Assembly: GCA_016872495.1 (NCBI GenBank)
Contig: VGZT01000021.1
Location: 1 to 39,129 of the forward strand
From: SAR202 cluster bacterium
GTDB taxonomy: Bacteria > Chloroflexota > Dehalococcoidia > Lucifugimonadales > Lucifugimonadaceae
DNA: 39,129 bases
Direction of reading: 5' to 3'
Part shown: positions 7,718-16,069 of the stretch, in pieces
How the letters are laid out: each line of letters starts with the position of its first letter
How positions within the stretch are numbered: position 1 is the first letter of the stretch
Made by a program: the position numbers and the translations under genes
The notes under the pieces: model-generated
What the model saw: only the letters and a program-made list of their open reading frames with translations
What the model was told of the DNA's origin: nothing
Database searches by the model: none

Positions 7718-8728
7718 TTGACCTTTTCATTCGAGGACGCCGTTGTCATTGACGGCCTCGACACCAGCCGATGGGGCGTGCGGTCCGTATACGAACGCCT
7801 GCGGGGGTCGGGCGTCACCGCGATCAATGCGACGATCGCCGTCTGGGACGACTACGCGCAGACCCTGGAGAACATCAAGCGCTGGTATGGCTGGCTGGAG
7901 GCCAACGATGACCTGCTGTTGCAGGTCAGTACGGCCGACGACATCAGGCGGGCGAAGCGCGTCGGCCGGACCGGGATCATCTTCGGGTGGCAGAACGCGG
8001 CGCCGATAGGCGGCGACATCGACCGGCTCCGGCTCTTTCACCGGCTGGGAGTGAGGGTCATCCAGCTGACCTACAACGAGCGGAATTTCGTAGGCAACGG
8101 CTGCTACGAAAGGCTCGACGAGGGACTCAGTCGCTTCGGCCTCTCGGTCGTAGCCGAAATGAACCGGCTCGGGATCCTGATCGACCTTTCGCATTGCGGC
8201 GATCGGACCACGCTGGAGGCGATCGCGGCCTCGAAGTTTCCGGTGGCGATCACGCACGCCAACGCACGGTCGCAGTTCGATCACCCGCGCAACAAGACCG
8301 ATGAGGCGATTCGCTTGCTGGCCGAGCGGGGCGGTGTAATCGGCGCCAATGCCTTCCCGATGTTCTTCCCGGACGGCTTTGATTCGACCGTCGACGTCTA
8401 CCTGGACGCTATCGACGGACTGGTCGAGCGGGCCGGGCCCGAGCACGTGGCGATCGGCACCGACTTCTGCATGGAACAGTCGCGCGAGTGGTTTGAGTGG
8501 ATCTTCGCAAGCCAGGGATCGGTCCCCGCTGAAACGGTGGCTCACACGCCCCATCCGTACCGGCACCTGCGTGGGTTCGAAGACCCCTCGAAGTTCGCGC
8601 ACCTGGCCGACCTGCTGGGCCGGCGGGGGTACGATGAGCGTGTCATCGCCGGAATCCTCGGCGAGAACTGGCTGAGACTTTTTGAAACGGTGTGGCGCGC
8701 AAGCGCCGAATCGGGGAGTGTCGAATGA
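7718..8728 (+). CDS. M19 (renal dipeptidase) family protein with altered metal site
   Basis: The fold is that of membrane/renal dipeptidases, zinc enzymes that cleave dipeptides and some lactams. Seen directly: VIDG near residues 10-13, GWQNAAPI near 90-97, LGVRVIQLTYN near 110-120, IDLSHCG with His159, ITHANAR with His180 and an IGTDF aspartate. In the classical enzyme the first motif is DGH-x-D and the bridging ligand is Glu in EGGH. Here those positions read L14, T16 and Gln92, so three of the usual ligands are missing while the two later histidines remain. It is either a one-metal variant or a different activity. 336 residues. The start TTG 7718 makes it begin at the family N-terminus and avoids overlap with the upstream gene. 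Its TGA overlaps the next ATG (ATGA at 8725). Confidence 0.85.
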   Translation: MTFSFEDAVVIDGLDTSRWGVRSVYERLRGSGVTAINATIAVWDDYAQTLENIKRWYGWLEANDDLLLQVSTADDIRRAKRVGRTGIIFGWQNAAPIGGDIDRLRLFHRLGVRVIQLTYNERNFVGNGCYERLDEGLSRFGLSVVAEMNRLGILIDLSHCGDRTTLEAIAASKFPVAITHANARSQFDHPRNKTDEAIRLLAERGGVIGANAFPMFFPDGFDSTVDVYLDAIDGLVERAGPEHVAIGTDFCMEQSREWFEWIFASQGSVPAETVAHTPHPYRHLRGFEDPSKFAHLADLLGRRGYDERVIAGILGENWLRLFETVWRASAESGSVE

Positions 8729-10287
8729 GATTTGCGGTGCTCGGGATTTCGCACGAGACGAATACGTTCTCGAAGGTGCCGGCCGACTACAAGTCGTTCC
8801 AGGTCCTCCGTCGCAGCGAGATGATCGAGGCGCACCGGACTTCGAACTACACGATCGCAGGGTATATCCAGGCGGCGGCCGAGCACGGGTTCGAACTGGT
8901 CCCGCTTGCATACGCAGTAACGGGCCCCATCGGGACGATCACGAAGGACGCCTACGACCGCCTGACGGCCGAGATGTTCGGCATGCTCAAGAAGGAAGGG
9001 CCGTGGGATGCCGTGCTCATCTCCAATCACGGCGCGGCGGTTTCGGCTGAATACCCCGATATGGACGCCGCGTTCACGGAATCGGTCCGCAAGATCGTCG
9101 GACCCGACGTCCCGGTAGGGATCACGTTCGACATGCACTCGAATATCTCGAGAGAGACGATCGCGAACACCAATGTTTGCGTGGTGTGGCGCACCAACCC
9201 GCATCTCGACTGCAAGTTGCGCGGCCGCAAGACGGCCGGGCTTATCTACCGGGCCGCCAGGCGCGAGATCAAGCCGGTCCAGTGGATCGAGATGACTCCC
9301 ATGGTGGTCAACATCGTGAAGCAGTTCACCGGCGAGGAGCCGATGAAGACGCTGGTAGACGACGCGATCGAGGCGAACAAGTTGCCTGGAATCCTGGACA
9401 CCAGCGTGGCCGAAGGGTATCCGTATTCGGACGTCAAAGAGATGGGTATGTCGTTCATCGCGGTCGCAGATGGCGATATCAATGCCGCCGAAAAGGCCGC
9501 GCGATGGATGGCGACCCGCGCATGGAAGCACCGCGCGGCCCTCAACGAGGAGCAGCCGGGGGTCGCCGAAGCGCTGAAGATGGCGAACGAGCGCTACAAG
9601 GGCCCGAAGCCGCTCGGCGTGATCAACCCGGTGCCCACCGACGGGTCGGCGCTGCAGGCGGCCCCGAAGAACACCGACCACGCCCGGCTGGGCCCGATCG
9701 TGCTGATGGACGTCGGCGACAACATCGGCGGCGGCTCGTCGGCCGATTCAACATTCATCCTGGCAGAGGCGCAGCGAATGAAGATCGAGGGCTTCTTGCA
9801 ATCGCTCTACGACCCGAAGGCGGTCCAGGAATGCGTGGCCGCCGGCGTGGGAGCCCAGGTCACGTTGAGCGTCGGCGCCAAGACGGACGAGATGCACGGC
9901 AAGCCCGTGAAGGTCACCGGCACGGTCCGGACGATCAGCCAGGGTAAGTACGCGGTGACGCGGCCCAACCATGGCGGCTCAACCCGCGGGGACTGCGGGG
10001 TCTCCGTCAGGCTTGACACGACCGACGGGCACACGCTGCTCCTCACGTCCAACAGGACCGGTAACACCACGCGCGAGCAGATGTACCACATCGGCATCTG
10101 GCCAGAGGAGTACCGGATCGTGGTCGCCAAGGGCGTGGTCTCACCGCGGCCTGCTTACCAGCCGATCGCAGCCGAGATCATTCTCGTGAACACCCCGGGC
10201 GTGACCACGGCGGATCTGTCGTTTTTCACGTACAAGCATCGCCGCAAGCCGCTATTCCCGTTCGAAAAGGATGCTCAGTACCAGTAG
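8725..10287 (+). CDS. M81 family metallopeptidase-like protein (MlrC / microcystinase C homologue)
   Basis: MlrC-type proteins are zinc enzymes named for degradation of linear microcystin products. Most members have unknown substrates. Seen directly: a start at GISHETNTFS, ISNHGAAV, FDMHSNIS (Asp and His ligand candidates), WRTNPHLD, and in the C-terminal domain DVGDNIGGGSSADST, the usual D-x-x-DN-GGG-x-x-D motif. 520 residues, the normal two-domain length. ATG 8725 overlaps the M19 stop as ATGA, implying coupled translation. Position with an M19 homologue and an MR/MLE enzyme suggests a catabolic pathway with amide or peptide bonds in the substrate. No signal peptide, so probably cytoplasmic. 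Family assignment is firm; reaction is not. Confidence 0.92.
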   Translation: MRFAVLGISHETNTFSKVPADYKSFQVLRRSEMIEAHRTSNYTIAGYIQAAAEHGFELVPLAYAVTGPIGTITKDAYDRLTAEMFGMLKKEGPWDAVLISNHGAAVSAEYPDMDAAFTESVRKIVGPDVPVGITFDMHSNISRETIANTNVCVVWRTNPHLDCKLRGRKTAGLIYRAARREIKPVQWIEMTPMVVNIVKQFTGEEPMKTLVDDAIEANKLPGILDTSVAEGYPYSDVKEMGMSFIAVADGDINAAEKAARWMATRAWKHRAALNEEQPGVAEALKMANERYKGPKPLGVINPVPTDGSALQAAPKNTDHARLGPIVLMDVGDNIGGGSSADSTFILAEAQRMKIEGFLQSLYDPKAVQECVAAGVGAQVTLSVGAKTDEMHGKPVKVTGTVRTISQGKYAVTRPNHGGSTRGDCGVSVRLDTTDGHTLLLTSNRTGNTTREQMYHIGIWPEEYRIVVAKGVVSPRPAYQPIAAEIILVNTPGVTTADLSFFTYKHRRKPLFPFEKDAQYQ

Positions 10288-10448
10288 GCGGCCCGAAGGT
10301 CAGATTCGCCGACCGATGCCCGGGGCAACCGTGGCCTGCGTCGCCCCTGAAGAGCCGGCAAGGATCAGGTAGCTGAGAAGTCCCAGGCGCGATCGAAGCG
10401 GGTGACGGCGTCGCGCAGGACCTTCTGCTACGCCAGGGCGCGCCTGGC

Positions 10449-11000
10449 TTACGCGCGGCCCGGGTCTCCATTCTCCTGCTTTGCGACGTGGCCCCATGCG
10501 GCTGCTACCGCCTGCGCGAATTCGGCGGGCTTGCGAGACGAGACGAAGTACTCGCGGCTCTGGCCCTTCTCTTCGACCTGGAACGCGACGCCTTCACCAA
10601 CGCCGGGTACGCTCCAGGCGCGCCGGCCGTGGGGGCCAAACCTCAGCCCCCACCCGCCGTAGCGTTTCCAGTCGTAGCGCTGCACCGAGTAGGACGTCAC
10701 CTGCGACCACTTGAACCGCCGCTTGAACATGCCGTACGCAAACTGAACCGAGTCGGAGGATACCGAGACTGAGAGGGAGAGGAAGTTCAGGGCGACGAAC
10801 CCCTGGACGAGCAGTGCGAGCAGCATGAAGGCGTAGAACATGACGCGTTCAAATCCAGCGAGGCTATTCCGGGTCGACTCCAGGCCGACGATGAATCCGA
10901 CGAACCCCATCCCGCCCAGGATGAGAAACGTGAACCAGCGGGGAACGCCGATGGCCTCGCGGTAGATGCTGGCTCCACCTGCGCCTGGTGATGCGCTCAT
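10449..11000 (-). CDS. Two-helix membrane protein with a PH-like C-terminal domain
   Basis: A 183-residue protein of unknown role. Two membrane helices are clear, near residues 22-40 (WFTFLILGGMGFVGFIVGL) and 53-74 (VMFYAFMLLALLVQGF and onward). After them comes a beta-rich segment with alternating hydrophobics: LSVSVSSDSVQFAYG, then WSQVTSYSV, then GLRFGPHGRRAWSVPG and an EYFVSSRKP strand before a final amphipathic helix. This order resembles bacterial PH-domain membrane proteins (the DUF304/YdbT style), though I cannot confirm it without a profile search. ATG 11000 overlaps the uvrA stop as ATGA, so it is probably translated together with uvrA. No link to DNA repair is visible beyond this. 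Confidence 0.8.
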   Translation of the reverse strand: MSASPGAGGASIYREAIGVPRWFTFLILGGMGFVGFIVGLESTRNSLAGFERVMFYAFMLLALLVQGFVALNFLSLSVSVSSDSVQFAYGMFKRRFKWSQVTSYSVQRYDWKRYGGWGLRFGPHGRRAWSVPGVGEGVAFQVEEKGQSREYFVSSRKPAEFAQAVAAAWGHVAKQENGDPGRA

Positions 11001-14000
11001 CGTTCGGACCTACGCGTTTGCGACACGGTCCCGTCCTGCTCGGCGAGCACTTCGTCCGGGATCTCGCTGCGGCCATTCGCGGGCACCCGGGAACTGGTCC
11101 GCCCGTTGCCAGATCGCCTGATTCGCCGGCCGGCCGTGGGCTCCGGCGCGGGCGCCGGTTCTCGCACCTTGCCGACGGCGCCGGGCGCCTTGCTGTCAGC
11201 CGTGATACCCGGGACCTTCTTCAGGTACTTTCCGGTGAACGAACCCTCCACGGACGCTATGAACTCGGGCGTCCCTTCGGCTACGAGCTGTCCTCCGCGC
11301 TCACCGGCCTGCGGACCAAGGTCTATGATCCAATCGGCGTTCTTGATCAGGTCGAGATGGTGCTCGATCAGCACTACCGTGTTGCCGGAGTCGGCGAGCT
11401 TCTGTAGAACGCGCAGCAGGGCCGCGCAGTCTTCGAAGGACAGGCCGGTGGTGGGTTCGTCGAGGATGTAGAGCGTGCGACCTGTCGCACGGCGGGAAAG
11501 CTCGGTGGCCAGCTTCACGCGCTGTGCTTCACCGCCCGAAAGGGTGGTTGCCGGCTGACCGAGACGGATATAGCCCAGCCCGACCGCGCGAATCGTGGTG
11601 AGCTTGTTTCGAATCGATGGGATGTTGGCGAAGAGCTCGTAGGCTTCGTCGACGGTCATGTTGAGGACATCGGAGATGCTGGAGTCTTTGAACTTGATCT
11701 CCAGCGCCTCCCGGTTATACCGCGCCCCCTGGCAAACCTCGCAGGGCACGGTCACGTCGGGCAGGAACTGCATCGCGATCTCGACATAGCCGGCGCCTTC
11801 GCAGGCCTCGCAGCGACCGCCCTTTACGTTGAAGGAGAACCGGCCCGCCGAGTAACCCCGCGCCTTCGCCTCGGGCAGGCTGGCGAACAGGTCACGCATC
11901 GGCGCGAAGACGTTCGTATAGGTCGCAGGGTTGCTGCGCGGCGTGCGGCCGATGGGCGACTGGTCGATGTCGACCACCTTGTCGATCGCCTCGAGGCCCG
12001 AGATTCGATCATGTTCGCCGGGGCGATCCTTGGCGCGATAGAAGACCTGGGCGAGGCGCTTGTAGAGGATCTCGTTGATCAGGCTGCTCTTGCCAGACCC
12101 GGAGACGCCCGTGATGCACACGAGCTTCCCGAGTGGAATCCTGACGTCGATCCCTTTCAAGTTGTTGGCGCGTGCGCCGAGGATCTCGATCGCCTGCCCG
12201 TTGCCGGCTCGGCGGTCCTTCAGGATTGGAATCGAGCGGCGCCCGCTGAGGTAGGCACCGGTGATCGACTTCTCCGCTCCTTCAATGACATCGATCGGGC
12301 CCTCGGCGATTACGTGCCCGCCCTTTTCGCCGGCCCCGGGACCGAGGTCGATGATGTGGTCGGCCGCGCGCATGATCGCCTCGTCGTGCTCGACGATCAG
12401 CACGGTATTGCCAAGGTCCCTGAGCCGTTGGAGGGTCGTGATGAGCCGGTGGTCGTCGACCGGGTGCAGGCCGACCGAGGGCTCATCGCAGACGTAGAGC
12501 ACGCCCATCAGGCCGGAGCCGATCTGGGTCGCCAGGCGGATGCGCTGCCCTTCGCCGCCGGAGAGCGTTGCCGCCGCCCGGTCCACCGAGAGATAGTCGA
12601 GCCCGACTTGCGCAAGGAACCCGAGGCGCGAATCGATCTCCTTGAAGATCTGGGTTGCGATCTTGGCCTCGCGCTCGGATAGCGGGTCCACCGCATTCTT
12701 GCCATCCGGCCAGGTCGCGTTGCGGCACGCCGAGACCCATTCGAGCGCGCGTTCGACCGACTGCCGCGTCACTTCGATGATGTTCATACCGAGTACGGTC
12801 ACCGCGAGCGAATCTGGCTTCAGGCGAAAGCCTTCGCAGGTGGTGCAGGCGCGCTGCGTCATGAAGCGTTCGATGTCTTCGCGGACGGCTTCGGACTCCG
12901 TGTCGCGGAAGCGCCGATTCAGGTTCGGAATTACGCCCTCGAAGGCCATCCACCAGGAGTGGACCCGGCCGTTCTTGGTTTTGAACTGCACGTGCACGCG
13001 CTCGCCTTCGGTCCCGTAGAGCACCTTGTCCAGGTGCTCTTTCTTCAGACGGGAAACCGGGGAGGTGGTCGAGAAGCCGTAGTGCTCCGCTATCGCCTCG
13101 ATCACGCTGTTGACCCAGGGCGTGGGGATCCCGGAGCGCATGTAGGGTGCGATGGCGCCTTCCTTCAGCGAGTACTGCCGGTCGGGGATGACCAGATCCG
13201 GGTCGACCTCGAGGCTGAAGCCAAGCCCGGTGCAGGACGGGCAGGCGCCATAGGGCGTGTTGAACGAGAAGTTGCGGGGCTCGAGCTCCGAGATGCTGAT
13301 GCCACACGACACGCAGGCGAACTTCTCCGAATAGACGACGTCCTGGCCGTCGACGATCGAGACGATGACGGTCCCGTTCCCGTGCCGGAGTCCGGTCTCG
13401 ATCGAGTCGGAAAGACGCGTGCGATCGATGCCGGTCCGCACCACGACGCGATCGACCACGATCTGGATGTCGTGCCACTTCGTCTTCTGAAGCTTGATCG
13501 TTTCGTCGAGCTCGCGCACGGCGCCATCGACGCGCACCCGCACGAAGCCGCCCTTGCGCGCCTCTTCAAACACGCCAACGTGCTCGCCCTTCATGTGGGT
13601 GACCACGGGCGCAAGGATCAGGATGCGGCTCCCTTCCGGGAGCTTCACGACCGAGTCGACGATCTGTTGTACTGTCTGCCGTTCGACCGGGCGGCCACAC
13701 TGCGGACAGTGGGGACGTCCGGCCCGGGCGAAGAGCAGTCGCAGGTAGTCGTAGATTTCGGTGACGGTACCGACGGTCGACCGCGGGTTTTTCGACACGC
13801 CCTTCTGGTCGATCGAGATCGCCGGGCTCAGGCCTTCGATGAGGTCGACGTCGGGCTTTTCCATGCGGCCGAGGAACTGGCGAGCGTAGGCCGAAAGGGA
13901 CTCTACGTAGCGGCGCTGGCCCTCGGCATAGATCGTGTCGAACGCAAGCGACGACTTGCCCGAGCCCGACACCCCGGTGATCACCACGAGGCGGTCCCGC

Positions 14001-14071
14001 GGGATCTTCACGTCTACGTTCTTGAGGTTGTGTTCGCGAGCGCCCTTAACTGTGATGAAAGATTGCGGCAT
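10997..14071 (-). CDS. uvrA: Excinuclease ABC subunit A (UvrA)
   Basis: Damage-recognition ATPase of nucleotide excision repair. It loads UvrB on lesions. Seen directly: N-terminal Walker [10 protein letters not shown] near residues 33-41, a CPQCG zinc-finger start near 117, CVSCG and CPSCTGLG elements in the insertion domain, the first LSGGEGQR signature with the DEPSVGLHP Walker B, a second Walker [11 protein letters not shown], the CEACEGAGY and CEVCQGARY zinc module, and the second LSGGEAQR with DEPTTGLS. At 1024 residues it exceeds the usual 940 or so: after the final ABC module, about 75 residues form a Pro/Ala/Arg-rich tail without recognisable domains. Start ATG 14071 has CGGAA about 7 nt upstream. 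It follows recO after a 100-nt gap and overlaps the membrane protein downstream. Confidence 0.98.
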   Translation of the reverse strand: MPQSFITVKGAREHNLKNVDVKIPRDRLVVITGVSGSGKSSLAFDTIYAEGQRRYVESLSAYARQFLGRMEKPDVDLIEGLSPAISIDQKGVSKNPRSTVGTVTEIYDYLRLLFARAGRPHCPQCGRPVERQTVQQIVDSVVKLPEGSRILILAPVVTHMKGEHVGVFEEARKGGFVRVRVDGAVRELDETIKLQKTKWHDIQIVVDRVVVRTGIDRTRLSDSIETGLRHGNGTVIVSIVDGQDVVYSEKFACVSCGISISELEPRNFSFNTPYGACPSCTGLGFSLEVDPDLVIPDRQYSLKEGAIAPYMRSGIPTPWVNSVIEAIAEHYGFSTTSPVSRLKKEHLDKVLYGTEGERVHVQFKTKNGRVHSWWMAFEGVIPNLNRRFRDTESEAVREDIERFMTQRACTTCEGFRLKPDSLAVTVLGMNIIEVTRQSVERALEWVSACRNATWPDGKNAVDPLSEREAKIATQIFKEIDSRLGFLAQVGLDYLSVDRAAATLSGGEGQRIRLATQIGSGLMGVLYVCDEPSVGLHPVDDHRLITTLQRLRDLGNTVLIVEHDEAIMRAADHIIDLGPGAGEKGGHVIAEGPIDVIEGAEKSITGAYLSGRRSIPILKDRRAGNGQAIEILGARANNLKGIDVRIPLGKLVCITGVSGSGKSSLINEILYKRLAQVFYRAKDRPGEHDRISGLEAIDKVVDIDQSPIGRTPRSNPATYTNVFAPMRDLFASLPEAKARGYSAGRFSFNVKGGRCEACEGAGYVEIAMQFLPDVTVPCEVCQGARYNREALEIKFKDSSISDVLNMTVDEAYELFANIPSIRNKLTTIRAVGLGYIRLGQPATTLSGGEAQRVKLATELSRRATGRTLYILDEPTTGLSFEDCAALLRVLQKLADSGNTVVLIEHHLDLIKNADWIIDLGPQAGERGGQLVAEGTPEFIASVEGSFTGKYLKKVPGITADSKAPGAVGKVREPAPAPEPTAGRRIRRSGNGRTSSRVPANGRSEIPDEVLAEQDGTVSQTRRSER

Positions 14072-14139
14072 TCGTTCCGGGCTCGGGGTCAGGGGTGGGA
14101 CGCAGGTGGGCTAAAGCCACTTAAGCCGATTGTAACAAC

Positions 14140-14159
14140 GGGCGGACGGGCGGACGGGC
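14140..14159. repeat. Short tandem repeat between recO and uvrA
   Basis: Two and a half copies of the 8-mer GGGCGGAC lie in the 100-nt gap between recO and uvrA. It could be simple sequence with no role. Confidence 0.6.
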
Positions 14160-14171
14160 AGGATGTCAGCC

Positions 14172-15014
14172 TCAGCCTTGCGGTCCCGTCCGGGCGCCGT
14201 CGCCGGGCGGATCGCCTTCCGGTGCCGCCTCCGCCACGCCAAGCCGCTTCCGCACTTCGTCGAGGAAGCCGGTCGACTTGACATCGCGGTCAAGCACGTA
14301 GTGAAGGTGGGACCGGAGGACCCTCTCGACCATCCGGCGGTCGTCATCGCCGACCTTCAATCCGATCGCTTCCGGCCAGGTTGCTCGGCCAAGGAAACGC
14401 AGGATCTTGATGACGGTAACCGGCGCGGGCAGCAGGGGGTCATCACCGCGCGTCCGGCAGTTCGGGCAGACGATGCCGCCACGCGCCGCCGAGTAGACGT
14501 GGTCTTTCTGTTCCAGCGCTGACTCGCAGTCTACGCAGCGCTGCAGCTGCGGCGCGAAGCCGTGCTGGCCGAGCATGCGAAGCTCATACCAGCGCAACAG
14601 CGAGTCGGCAGCATCCGCGGGCAGCTTCTCGAGCGTCCGCAACGTATCCACCAGCAGGCGGAACGGACCATGCGACGCCGCCTCCTCGACCGCAAATCGT
14701 TCCGCCAGTTCGGCGAGGTACAACCCGCGCGACAGCCGGCCAAGGTCGTCTCGCAGCCCGCGGAACCCCTCGAGCGTGTCGGCCTGGCTGACGGTGTCGA
14801 GCCCGCGTCCGGTGGAGATCGAGATGCTGACGTGGCAGAGCAGGTCCAGGTGGCCGCCCAGCTTGCTGCCGGGCTTGCGGGCACTCCGGGCGGTCGCCCT
14901 CATCAGCCCGCGTCCCGGCGTGAGCAGGACGAGCAGGCGGTCGGCCTCGCCCAAATCCGACATCCGAACCACGACCGCCTCCGTGGTGTAGAAGCGCGGC
15001 CGAGTGGTGGTCAT
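14172..15014 (-). CDS. recO: DNA repair protein RecO
   Basis: Recombination mediator that helps load RecA on SSB-coated single strands together with RecR. Seen directly: the N-terminal OB-fold start (TTEAVVVRMSDLGEADRLLVLLTPGRG, of which the ADRLL and LTPGRG parts are typical), a helical middle, and a zinc site of the C-x2-C type (CVDC and CPNC) in the C-terminal half. 280 residues, somewhat above the usual 240-260 because of a Gly/Pro/Ala-rich tail of about 20 residues. Start ATG 15014, 11 nt after the recR stop, in a run of closely packed recombination and replication genes. Having recO directly beside recR is functionally coherent, since the two proteins form a complex. Confidence 0.93.
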   Translation of the reverse strand: MTTTRPRFYTTEAVVVRMSDLGEADRLLVLLTPGRGLMRATARSARKPGSKLGGHLDLLCHVSISISTGRGLDTVSQADTLEGFRGLRDDLGRLSRGLYLAELAERFAVEEAASHGPFRLLVDTLRTLEKLPADAADSLLRWYELRMLGQHGFAPQLQRCVDCESALEQKDHVYSAARGGIVCPNCRTRGDDPLLPAPVTVIKILRFLGRATWPEAIGLKVGDDDRRMVERVLRSHLHYVLDRDVKSTGFLDEVRKRLGVAEAAPEGDPPGDGARTGPQG

Positions 15015-15025
15015 CCGGGTGGGGA

Positions 15026-15667
15026 CTACAGACTCTGGCTGGCGTCCTGGTCGGCCGAACGGGTGCGGCCCTGCAGGGCGTGGGCGAGCGTCGACTCGTC
15101 GGCGTATTCGAGGTCTGCGCCCGAGGACAGGCCCCTGGCGAGCCGGCTCACCGCGATCCCGAGCGGCTTAAGCAGGCGCTGCAGATACATGGCCGTCGCT
15201 TCGCCCTCGAGGTTCGGGTTGGTGGCCAGGATCACTTCGGTGACCGACTCGTCGCGCAGTCGCTCGAGCAGCTCCCGCACCTTCAGGTCGTCGGCGCCGA
15301 TCCCGTTGACGGGTGAGATGACGCCATGCAGGACGTGATACAGGCCGTCGTAGGAGCGCGTCCTCTCGATGGCCATGGAGTCCAGCGGTTCTTCCACCAC
15401 GCAGATCCTGGTCCGGTCGCGGGACTGGTCGCTGCAGATCGGACAGGGTGTTGATTCGGTGATGTTCTGGCAGACCTGGCAAAGCACGATCCGGTCCTTG
15501 ACCGCCAGGATGGCTTCGGCCAGGGACTCGGCTTCCGCGCGCGGCATGCGGATCAGGTGGTAGGCGAGCCTCTGCGCGCTCTTCGGCCCAACTCCCGGCA
15601 GCTTGCGAAACGCTTCGATCAGGCGAGCGACCGGCGGGGCAAGACTCGCCGCGCGATGGCCATCCAA
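15026..15667 (-). CDS. recR: Recombination protein RecR
   Basis: Ring-forming DNA-binding protein of the RecFOR pathway. Domains in order: helix-hairpin-helix with LPGVGPKSAQRLAYHL near residues 23-38, a four-cysteine zinc finger (Cys63, 66, 75 and 78) and a Toprim domain beginning at CVVEEPLD and containing VTEVILATNPNLEGEAT. The C-terminal GLSSGADLEYADE stretch is the conserved RecR end. 213 residues. The start is TTG 15667, supported by GGAG 8 nt upstream and by the N-terminal position relative to the family. It follows ybaB after 17 nt, the standard dnaX-ybaB-recR order. Confidence 0.96.
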   Translation of the reverse strand: MDGHRAASLAPPVARLIEAFRKLPGVGPKSAQRLAYHLIRMPRAEAESLAEAILAVKDRIVLCQVCQNITESTPCPICSDQSRDRTRICVVEEPLDSMAIERTRSYDGLYHVLHGVISPVNGIGADDLKVRELLERLRDESVTEVILATNPNLEGEATAMYLQRLLKPLGIAVSRLARGLSSGADLEYADESTLAHALQGRTRSADQDASQSL

Positions 15668-15684
15668 GTGACTGCTCCGGCCGG

Positions 15685-15990
15685 CTAAAAGAGGCCCGGG
15701 ATGTTGAGCCCGCCGGTGACGGCGGCCATCTTCTTGGAGGCCTCCGCCTGCGCCATGTCCATGGCTTCGTTCACTGCGGCCATGACGAGGTCCTGGAGCA
15801 TCTCGGCATCGCCGGCCTGGACGGCCTCGGGAGAGATCGTGAGCGATTCCAGCCGTGTGCCACCCAGCACGACGGCTTTCACCGCCCCGCCGCCGGAGGT
15901 GGCTTCGGTCTTTGCCTCGGCGATCTCTTGCTGGATGCGCGCAAGGCGCGCCTGCATCTGTTGGGCCTGCTGGAGCATGCGCTTGTTCAT
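15685..15990 (-). CDS. ybaB: YbaB/EbfC nucleoid-associated protein
   Basis: Small dimeric DNA-binding protein that organises DNA. Seen directly: an N-terminal amphipathic helix rich in Gln and Met (NKRMLQQAQQMQARLARI), the beta-rich core with GGGAVKAVVLGGTRLESLTISPE, and a second long helix ending in the family C-terminus (GGLNIPGLF). 101 residues from ATG 15990. A GTG four codons upstream is also in frame, but the ATG has GGAG and GCGAG upstream and matches the typical MNKxMLQQAQ start. It lies between dnaX and recR, the arrangement in most bacteria. Confidence 0.95.
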   Translation of the reverse strand: MNKRMLQQAQQMQARLARIQQEIAEAKTEATSGGGAVKAVVLGGTRLESLTISPEAVQAGDAEMLQDLVMAAVNEAMDMAQAEASKKMAAVTGGLNIPGLF

Positions 15991-16069
15991 CGAATCTCGC
16001 ACTCCGGGATCTCTGGGTCGAACGGCCGTTTCGTCGTGGCCACCTGATTGAGCGCGTGCGCGCCGGCGG

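Noticed and set aside
10432-10448. GCCAGG/CCTGGC hairpin at the end of the uvrA-linked unit
   Set aside because: The stem is only 6 bp and no T-run follows on the minus strand, so it is not called as a terminator.
12959-14281. 440-codon open frame on + opposite uvrA
   Set aside because: Antisense to uvrA, whose zinc and Walker motifs are on the other strand. The product is an Asp/Val/Leu-rich shadow.
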